64,000 nt of DNA from Aegilops tauschii subsp. strangulata (Eukaryota > Streptophyta > Magnoliopsida > Poales > Poaceae), in the NCBI RefSeq assembly GCF_002575655.3, contig NC_053037.3, positions 507,788,544 through 507,852,543 on the forward strand, read 5' to 3'. The translations under genes were made by a program, and so were the position numbers. Positions 57,251 to 64,000 of the stretch are shown piece by piece. Below the pieces are notes generated by a model. It was given only the letters and a program-made list of their open reading frames with translations, was not told the origin of the DNA and did no database searches. Position 1 is the first letter of the stretch. Each line of letters begins with the position of its first letter.

Positions 57251-58356
57251 TCACACAATGTTGCTTCCAAGTAGCTCCCTACGATCATTCATAACTTCTT
57301 TCCATTCTTTTATTGTGAGGTCTTCATCTGTTCGAGAAATCTTGTATGAACAACGGTGACCCGTAGGAAGAATTCGTCGTAAGCTAACAACATCCATGTG
57401 ACCTTTTGTATGCATCAGATGAAGCACACAGTCCTTCGGGATTTTCTGTTGAAGAGCATAATGGTAACATAGTTAGCAATGTAGTTTAGCTTTAGAAGAA
57501 TGTATGCAAAAGATGCATTGGTGTCATAATAATAAAAAATCTTACCATGCCATTTCCATGGATGTTGCCATAGTTCAACACGTGGACCAGTGGCACGTAT
57601 TGACCATAATGTGGAGGAGTTTCATAATTCTTATTGAAAGTCTCAACATCAATAATAAAGGAGACAAGATGATCTTTCTCCTCGTAAGTTAGTTCAAAGC
57701 CATCAGTGTAGTAGGTTTTGTCTACTACTTTCCGAACATTTTTTGAAGAATGAAAATAAGCTGTCAACTATTTTTATGAAAATAATTTAAATTACACAAT
57801 AAATATGTTTGAGAAACTCACATAGAGGTAGAAGTGGAAGCGTATCAACATGGACCCAAATGTCGATATTCTCTTCCTCGACATTATCTTCCTTGATGTC
57901 ATCTTCAGGATCACCAAGATCGAAGGTGGCATGCATACCCTCCTGAAAATCATACGCCTTGCATAGTGCTGCCCAATTCGAGCAACCAAAATGGGAGTAG
58001 GTCACCGCATTGTATATCTTCACTTAAAAGCATAACCATGATGTGTCCTGAGGTGAACTCTCTTTATCTGCATATTCTCATGATCTTCGAAATCCAACTT
58101 CTCCAAGACACAACGTCTTGCATGGCAGGGGATGGGCTAGTCGAATTGTAGAAATTGGAAATTACACGTTGAAGAAACAGAAGCCATGCTTAATTATGGA
58201 AAAAGACTTGTGGTCGTTGCGTACCGTATAAACATCGAAGGTCTTGTCGAGCTTAATACTGAAGCGCTGACCGCCTTCCAGGCGAGGCCTGTCGCACAGA
58301 CCCCGGTCATCGCTGCAGTACTCGCACTCAGGGATCCTATCATCATCGGCTGACAT
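57251..58356 (-). pseudogene. Multi-exon pseudogene of a B3-like plant protein family
   Basis: Minus strand, from an ATG at 58356 (MSADDDRIPECEYC) through RFSIKLDKTFDVYTVRNDHK, then CHARRCVLEKLDFEDHENMQ, then a shifted KIYNAVTYSHFGCSNW...PLLPL exon, an exon 57760-57546 (YFHSSKNVRKVVDK...HYGQYVPLVHVLNYGNIHG), and a last exon 57445-57251 (KIPKDCVLHLMHTKG...EVMNDRRELLGSN) ending in TGA at 57251-57253. Introns 57446-57545 (GTAAG...CAACAG) and 57761-57821 (GTGAG...GACAG) keep the frame. One base is missing near 58023, so the reading frame is lost. I associate this family with plant B3-type DNA-binding proteins that are very numerous in Triticeae; that attribution is from memory. It may be cargo or the second gene of the CACTA transposon ending at 60290. 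Confidence 0.5.
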
Positions 58357-58445
58357 TTCCTATGTTCATAATTCAAAGATTAAAGTTCTGAAATTCAATA
58401 TATGTACTACAAAAACTAAATTAGATCACGGGTTGACTATCGGTC

Positions 58446-58586
58446 TGTCGGGATTCTTCCTCTCTGTCATTTGTGACCGTTGGTGATGGAAGCTCCTAAT
58501 TTCATTTGAAAGTGCATTAAACCAAAATGTCTAGCACCTTCGAATGAAAAAAGAAGCTCCCCCATGACAACAGTCGGGATTCTTCT

Positions 58587-58594
<8 letters not shown>
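58446..58594. repeat. Stem-loop unit 1
   Basis: Flanks CTGTCGGGATTCTTCC... and GACAACAGTCGGGATTC surround a hairpin (about 58480-58572). Arms around AAGCTCC...TTTCATTTGAAAGTGC and its partner GCACCTTCGAATGAAAAAAG pair at about 22 of 28 positions by eye. The loop carries ATGTCTAGCAC. Confidence 0.7.

Positions 58595-58648
<54 letters not shown>
58593..58648. repeat. (AT)n microsatellite, 28 repeats
   Basis: Uninterrupted AT dinucleotides. It gives rise to spurious YIYI-repeat ORFs on both strands. Confidence 0.98.
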
Positions 58649-58650
<2 letters not shown>

Positions 58651-58815
58651 TGGACACTCTCCGCCAGTGATTTTTCGACCGTTGGTGATGGTCGCTACTC
58701 CTCCTTCTCCTAGTGCATAACAAAGGTCTAGCACAAGGAGAAGAAGGAGAAGCGACCACCACAACAACAGTCGGGATTCTTCTTCTCTCATGTATGGTGG
58801 ACACTCTCCCCCACT
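58647..58815. repeat. Stem-loop unit 2
   Basis: Flanks repeat unit 1 (GACCGTTGGTGATGG; CAGTCGGGATTCTTCTTCTCTCAT at 58571 and 58768; TATGGTGGACACTCTC at 58646 and 58794). The hairpin (58683-58765) has arms GTGATGGTCGCTACTCC... and ...GGAGAAGCGACCACCAC, pairing at 28 of 32 positions. The stem sequence differs from unit 1, but the loop TCTAGCAC is shared. Confidence 0.75.
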
Positions 58816-59689
58816 GTTTTTATGACTGTCATGTATGGAGCCCCGACTGACTTAAAGTCAACCCAAAATGTTGTTTAATTCTCTTTCGGACAAATCCAAG
58901 GCACACTCGATATTTCCTACATTCTAGCACAAGTCATGCTAAAATTCACGGAAAAATCCGGCATGACCTTTACTAAAATAGGACATATCGAGCGCCTGAA
59001 ATTTGCCAGAACGGAAATTAATCAACACTCTGGCAAAACATAGGCCACTCGGATTTTCCCTGTGGTACAAAGATGTTTCATACACATAGAGAGATGTTTA
59101 AACTTGAAATTATATCTGGATCAATTATCATAAGCATTCACACAGGAGCATTCAAACTTGGTGCTCATTGCATTTCATTTGGTTAAGAAGCATAACTAAA
59201 TACCCTAGTTCTACTCTATTCAACACCGAGGAGTAGATAAGGAGGAGGTGGACTTTTAGCTCACCGACTCGGGTGTAGAGGAAGTAGAGGTAGCTCCGAC
59301 GACGATCACTCCAGGCAGACGCGACACTACAAAGCCTGCATATTCCACCGAGTGAAAATTTTATATCATCAAATCTCGTATAGCATTCTTTGATGAAAAA
59401 GTGATAATGACATAAAAGTAATTAAATTTCCCAACACATTTCTACATTGAAAAAGAAGCTATATGTTCTATTTTATTCAAAAAACCTACATTCTACAATA
59501 GGAGTGTTACATATCAACTAAATCTATTAACTACATTTGAATTTTTACTAATTCACTCTAAACACTATAAGCTATCAACTAAACCCTAGAAGCATACTAA
59601 ATCAAAGTGTTACATATTAACTAAATCTATTAACTATGTCTATTTTTTTTGCTAAATCACTCTAAACCCTAAAAACTATTAACTAAATC

Positions 59690-59905
59690 AAAGTGTAGGA
59701 GGAGATGTGCATGGAGGATGGGGAGGGAGGAGGGGCTGTTGATGGAGGAGGAGGGGCGCTAGAGGAGGGAGGAGCAGGGGAAGGGATGAGGGAGGAGGAG
59801 AGGCGGCTAGAGGAGGGAGGAGTGGGGGGGAGGGAGGAGTGGCGGCTAGAGGAGGGAGGGGGAAGATGAGGGAGGAGGAAGAGGAAGAGGAGGAGGAGGA
59901 GGAGG
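59690..59905. repeat. GGA-rich low-complexity tract
   Basis: Purine-rich (GGA/GAGG) sequence with repeated GGCTAGAGGAGGGAGGAG units (near 59786, 59809 and 59844). It creates proline/serine-rich ORFs on the minus strand that should not be called genes. Confidence 0.9.
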
Positions 59906-60002
59906 CTTACCGAGCCGGGGGATGGCGGAGACGGTGGCGATGGTAGGAGGAGGACGGCCGCGACGGTGACACAGTGAGACATGGAGAGTGAGGAACGGGC
60001 GG

Positions 60003-60290
60003 GGTGGGGGGATAAGGCCGGCTTAGCAGCAGCGCGGGCCACAGACCGGCGCTACTGCTAAAAGCATTAGCTGTAGCGCGGGTCCCCAACCCGCGCTGCT
60101 GCTAAGTGGGGACAGGCAGCTAGGCCCGGGCTGGCCACAATAGCAGCGCGGGCGCTGGGGCCGCGCTACTGCTATGTAGATAGCAGTAGCGCCCTTCGTG
60201 ACCACGCGCTATTGTTAATTAGCAGTAGCGCGCCTCTTTTTAACCGGCGCTACTGATAATCCTCTGTGTATAAGGTTTTCCCTAGTAGTG
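60003..60290. repeat. CACTA subterminal repeats and terminal inverted repeat
   Basis: GCGCTACTGCTA / TAGCAGTAGCGC motifs and close variants occur eight or more times in both orientations and can form cruciforms. They end in the terminal CTAGTAGTG. Such arrays bind the CACTA transposase in known elements. Confidence 0.8.
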
Positions 60291-61719
60291 TCAAACAACA
60301 CCTGTAAACACTAAACTGTACCAACCAAACTTGTCGGCTACACGATTTACTAAGGCACTAGAAGGACCATTTGAAAAATCTTTCTGAACCTGCTCAATGA
60401 TCTCCAGTAGAAGGATTTGCAAGACAAACAAAAGGGAGGTGGCATTATGCTCTACACCAGCAATCTGCCACTATCAAGAGCTAAGATAACTACGTCAGCA
60501 ACAAATAGACTCAAACACAAAATCCAGATACAATTTGGTGCATATCTCTGAACCAGATTATAATCCACCAGAATACTATTTAATTAGAGGTTTATTGTAA
60601 GCAAGCTAATGAGCTGAAAGCTTATTGTAAGCATGTTAATGTATTATTAACATAATGAATCGAATGCTTATTATAAGTAGGCAACTAAATTAAAACAATC
60701 AATGCATAACCAAAAGATTGACAGAATCACGATGAGCATGTAGATATAGACTTGTTGTCTGACACCTGGAATAAAAGGATTGACGCCAGACACTAAGCAC
60801 CCCTTTCAAAGCAATAAAGCATTCATTGAAACAAATCCACGTCTTGTGATGGCATCACCATCAGATCAACATGATATTCGCCCCCTGTTTCTCTCTATTC
60901 CCTCCCCGGTCTACGCTGCAACAACTCGCTTCTGACATATGATTTGTTTGCCGCAGAATCATGATTGTTATGTGAAATAATGAAATGTACCGACTTTACA
61001 TATAACTCATAGTCTACCAGAATGCTTTGGATGCAATCTCTTGCAGCCAACCGAACAATAACACATAGTTGCACACCCGCAAAAAAAAAACAACACATAG
61101 TTGCACTTGCATCCTTTGGTCTAACTCGCTAACCAGATGAGATAGACAGCAACACACGAAACATGTCTCTTCTTTTTCTCTTATTAGAAAAACAATTAGT
61201 ACAATCACAAGGATTGAAACAAATTTCATTTTGCATAATGTGGTAAACAATTTCATCACAAAACCCACCATGTTGAGTTGAGCTAGGTCCGCTCCTGTAG
61301 CTTGTAACTACTGATTTCAGTTCTATCACAGAGCGCCAGTACATTCGCTGCCCTAACCTACGGTCACAGGATCAGGCACATCAGAGCGCTAGTATCTCTC
61401 AAGTCTAGACAGAGAAGGGAAAGAATGCGGGCAATAAATCACTGTTTGAATCAGCTAATAACATGTACGAAATACTATCTCAGTGAAACAGATACCAATA
61501 GACAAGCTGTAAAAAAATATAAACCCGAAAATACACCATCTCAACAACGACGACGTCACAAACACACCTACTAATCCATCAGTAGCTTGAGATGATGAGC
61601 ACAATCTCAATATGACTATAAGCAGTACACAGCGCCAGTCAACAACAATAACCATCATCTGAGAAATCCAGGGGAATGCTTGATGTACACTAGAAAAATA
61701 TATTGTAGGACCATCATCA
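60291..61719. other. Low-copy flank downstream of the PUB-like gene
   Basis: AT-rich sequence without a recognisable gene or LTR. A short direct repeat AACACATAGTTGCAC lies on each side of an A-rich run (61056-61107). It lies 3' of the U-box/ARM gene and may include its 3' untranslated region in the last few hundred bases before 61720. Confidence 0.6.
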
Positions 61720-61779
61720 TCATCTCCTTCCCGAGTTCCCATGTCTTTGGCTGCGGAAGTAGCTGAGAAGAGCCCGCGC
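61720..61779 (-). CDS. PUB4-like gene, last exon
   Basis: After a TTTGCTGCAG acceptor the exon reads 19 codons (ARALLSYFRSQRHGNSGRR) and TGA at 61720-61722. This is the conserved C-terminus of plant U-box/ARM proteins. The phase matches the preceding exon (AREK | ARALLSYF). The 92-base intron is at 61780-61871 (GTTTGC...TGCAG). Confidence 0.88.
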   Translation of the reverse strand, partial: ARALLSYFRSQRHGNSGRR

Positions 61780-61871
61780 CTGCAGCAAATTCAAATTCTT
61801 AGCAAAAAGATTTTGTAACTATTTTTCTTCTACTTGTAAAGTTTGTTGTAGGAAGTGAGGAAGTGGCAAAC

Positions 61872-63140
61872 CTTTTCTCTTGCGCGTGGTGTTCCTGACT
61901 GTGACAGTGCGACTAAAGGGGGCACGGCATCCTCTTGAAGAACTATGTTGCAAAACCTGTTGCTGTTTGTGCATAGCTGAAGCAATGCCGCAGCAGCATT
62001 TTCCTTCGCTTTCGCTGAACCCAGTTCGACAACTTCAACAAGGGCTGGAATACCACGCGCCTGCCCAATCGCAGTCCTCCCTTCTTGTATCGTAGCAAGA
62101 TTTGCCAAGACAGCTACAGCCTTATCGACCATTCCAGCAGCAGGGTCCATAAGCTCAACTAGGTGCCTCAGAGCATCAGCTTGCACAATTCGACCCTTGT
62201 TCTCATTAAGTATGGATAAATTAAACAATGCAGTAACCGCATCTTTCTTTCCTCGTGGGCTCCCATTTCCCAGCAGGTCGACGAGAGGCTTTACGGCGCC
62301 AGATTGTCCAATCCTCGCTCTGTTATCTTCAATAAATGAGAGACTGAACAAAGTAGCTGCTGAGTTCTCTTTAGCTTCAGGGTTCCCTGTTTCCAGGACA
62401 TGGACGAGTGGATCAACAGCATCTGCATTCACGATGGCAATCTTATTGATATCACTGAGTGACAAATTGAGGAGGGCTGTCACTGCATTTTCTTGGATTT
62501 TGGCATCTGGTGAATGAAGAAGGCCAACCAGCAAGTTTATAGCCCCACAATTAGCAATCACAATCCTGTTCTCCATGTTGTGCTTAGCTAGAAGACGAAT
62601 CTCGGATGTTGCTGATCTCTGACCTTCTATGGAATCGCTTCCCAAATCATTGATTAGCTCGCGCACCTGATTCTCGATGGCAGAGAAATCACCCCGGGCA
62701 TCCATGGACGACGACGATATTATTCTGGGGAATCCCCTGTCAGATGTTTGCCGCCGAACAAATGGCCCTTCCATGCAGACATCACCCAATCTTGGCAGGA
62801 TTACATTCTCCCTTTGAGGGGCAGAAGAGACAGAAAGCTCCCGGTCAGCAACCTCTCCAGACGCATCACCACTGTAATTTGTCCTATCACTTGGAACCCG
62901 CATCATCCCATTGTCAGTGTCACACTTCCCACCAAGCTGACCGGTATTAGGAAGACTACCATTAACCGAAGAGCTGCCTAGACGAACCTGTGAATCACTG
63001 TCAAAATGAGATGCTTGAAATGCTTCCTCCGTTGATTGTTCTGAAGTTTGTTCATCAGAACCAGCATGTCTTTCTTCCAAACTAGACTCTCTTGCTTCAG
63101 AGCTTGCAAGAGATAGCCTTGCTAGCAGAGCCATTTGCAT
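61872..63140 (-). CDS. PUB4-like U-box protein, ARM-repeat exon (U-box not in this exon)
   Basis: 423 codons from the first ATG of this frame (63140) to a splice donor after AREK at 61872. Residues 1-150 are a Ser/Glu/Asp-rich linker (ASSEARESSLEERHAGSDEQTSE). From about 150 to the end are roughly six ARM repeats with the typical helix pattern (RLLAKHNMENRIVIANCGAINLLVGLL, QENAVTALLNLSLSD, KENSAATLFSLSFIEDN, KKDAVTALFNLSILNENKGRIV, VDKAVAVLANLATIQEGR, KENAAAALLQLCTNSN). The sequence is intact and agrees closely with plant U-box E3 ligases of the PUB4/PUB45 group, in which ARM repeats bind substrate or receptor kinases and the N-terminal U-box recruits the E2. A stop lies in frame a few codons upstream of the ATG, and ATTAG just before it could be a splice acceptor, so the U-box exons probably lie further right, beyond 64000. 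Confidence 0.9.
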
Positions 63141-64000
63141 AGTCTAATTAAAGACTGATCGGTGGAAGCCTCACGACCAGGATGGTTCACATGTGCATCA
63201 GATTTCTGGATGGTTCACATGCTCTGTTCAATCTTCTTATATAAAGGTCAGCTTCTGGGGACCAGGGAAGATTACCCTACCAAGTACCGACACTAGGATG
63301 TAGGAGGCTGTTACCTGTGGTGCTCAAATCTTGAAGGCTCTGCTGAAGGAAAGTTCAACTTCAAAGATTTCACAGGATCAAGGTAGCTTAATGTCATGTG
63401 ACTCGAAGCAGTTAAATATCAAAGGCTCAAAGTTTTCATGGTGTAGTTAGGAATTAAATTTGAATGAGCTACTCAACTGCATGGGAACATTGACCTGGTT
63501 ACCCAGTTCAATTAAGAGGTAATCATCGACGCCACGCTATCGAACGCAAACAGACCCACCATAGCACGCGTTACATGAGATGTTCCTACTTCGCAGGGCA
63601 GGAATGCGTAGCAGATTCTTGCGGGCGTCATGGTGTCTAGAACTGTAACGATCATCGCCCAAGATTGATAAAAGAGGTACATCAATGCAACAAAAACGTA
63701 GCTACTCAATTGCGCGGGAACATGAGCTAGTTGCCCGGTTCAGTTAAGAATGTAATCATATGAGCTACACCAGCTGATGCAAACATGCCCCAGCAGAGCA
63801 CACGTTACATGAATGAAAGGATCCTATTTCACGGCGCATGAAAGCATAACAACAGTTTTTATATCACGGTGAATGCAGGCGTCCAGGCGTCTACGACTGT
63901 AACGATCATGGCCGAAAATTGCTAGTAAAAAAAATAGACATCAAGAATCCTGAACTTTTCAATTAAAAGGCGTGCACGGTCCCCAGTCTGTATCTAAGTT
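63141..64000. other. Presumed intron or upstream region of the PUB-like gene
   Basis: No U-box coding (no SFxCPLSLEIMxDPV-type motif on the minus strand), and no other gene. It contains a local duplication (63471-63940). Confidence 0.55.
63471..63940. repeat. Imperfect tandem duplication, unit about 235 bases
   Basis: Copy 1 begins CTCAACTGCATGGGAACATTGACCTGG at 63471. Copy 2 begins CTCAATTGCGCGGGAACATGAGCTAG at 63704. Both continue through AATCAT...CGCAAAC/GATGCAAAC, ACGCGTTACATGA/ACACGTTACATGA and CTGTAACGATCAT. Diverged by many substitutions and small indels. Confidence 0.85.

Larger units (their letters stand above)
58816..60290. mobile_element. CACTA-type transposon, terminal region
   Basis: The right terminus ends ...GGTTTTCCCTAGTAGTG at 60290, the reverse complement of a CACTACTAGGGAAAACC terminal inverted repeat. 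Many copies of an AGCAGTAGCGC-type subterminal motif in both orientations precede it (about 60020-60260). The matching left terminus is not in the window. The presumed 3-bp TSD (TCA at 60291-60293) cannot be verified. The stretch from about 58816 to 59330 also looks like CACTA internal sequence of this group from memory. Transposase is not present. Confidence 0.72.

Noticed and set aside
58517..58804. ORFs with YIYIYI repeats
   Set aside because: Translations of the (AT)28 microsatellite.
59325..59336. CACTACAAAGCC as a left CACTA terminus
   Set aside because: It does not match the right TIR (CACTACTAGGGAAAACC) and no subterminal repeats or TSD (TCA) accompany it.
59683..60205. Minus-strand Ser/Pro-rich ORFs of 60-119 codons
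   Set aside because: They are translations of the GGA-rich tract and CACTA subterminal repeats; no domain, no splice context.
1..64000. CRISPR arrays, operons or phage-type defence systems
   Set aside because: The content is plant nuclear DNA; repeats present are LTRs, palindromes and microsatellites without regular spacers.

Overview
The window reads as a Triticeae (wheat, Aegilops or barley-type) nuclear chromosome segment. No organism label was given. The inference rests on LTR-retrotransposon sequence types abundant in Triticeae, the TG...CA LTRs with exact 5-bp target site duplications (TSDs), plant primer-binding sites, a CACTA-type transposon end and one intron-containing plant U-box/ARM gene. 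There is no bacterial content, CRISPR array, tRNA or rRNA gene.

About 57 kb is nested retrotransposons. I name them A (Copia, BARE/Angela/WIS-like) and G (Gypsy). A1 (+, 1-41266) has its 5' LTR cut by the window edge and is broken inside reverse transcriptase by G1 (+, Athila-lineage, 4789-38587, TSD GAGCT). G1 carries two further insertions. G3 (-, Athila-like LTR element, 10728-24409, TSD CC[A/G]GT) is itself split by A3 (+, Copia, 13953-22593, TSD CAACT). G2 (-, Tat-lineage, 25127-35123, TSD GTTGT) lies in the 3' part of G1. To the right of A1 lies the older minus-strand Copia A2 (41267-46121, plus a stub at 54908-54977). G4, a second Tat-type element (46122-54902, TSD GCCCC), is inserted in its LTR. 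A 3'-terminal fragment of another Copia, A4 (54978 to about 57245), follows. The nesting A2 > A1 > G1 > G3 > A3 is five levels deep.

G2 and G4 share an LTR type and an unusual layout: gag/protease (and in G2 also RT-RNase H-integrase) on the minus strand, and a separate multi-exon gene on the plus strand reading toward it. G4 has no polymerase region at all.

From 57.25 kb rightwards the sequence is less repetitive. It holds a frameshifted multi-exon pseudogene of a plant family that I associate with B3-like proteins (57251-58356, -), a tandem pair of stem-loop units around a (TA)n microsatellite, and the GC-rich subterminal repeats and terminus of a CACTA transposon ending at 60290. The only apparently functional host gene is the 3' portion of a minus-strand PUB4-like ARM-repeat gene (61720-63140). 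Its U-box exons are not seen and would lie to the right. Nearly all retrotransposon coding regions carry stops or frameshifts. Boundaries of LTRs and TSDs were read base by base; family names are from memory and were not searched.
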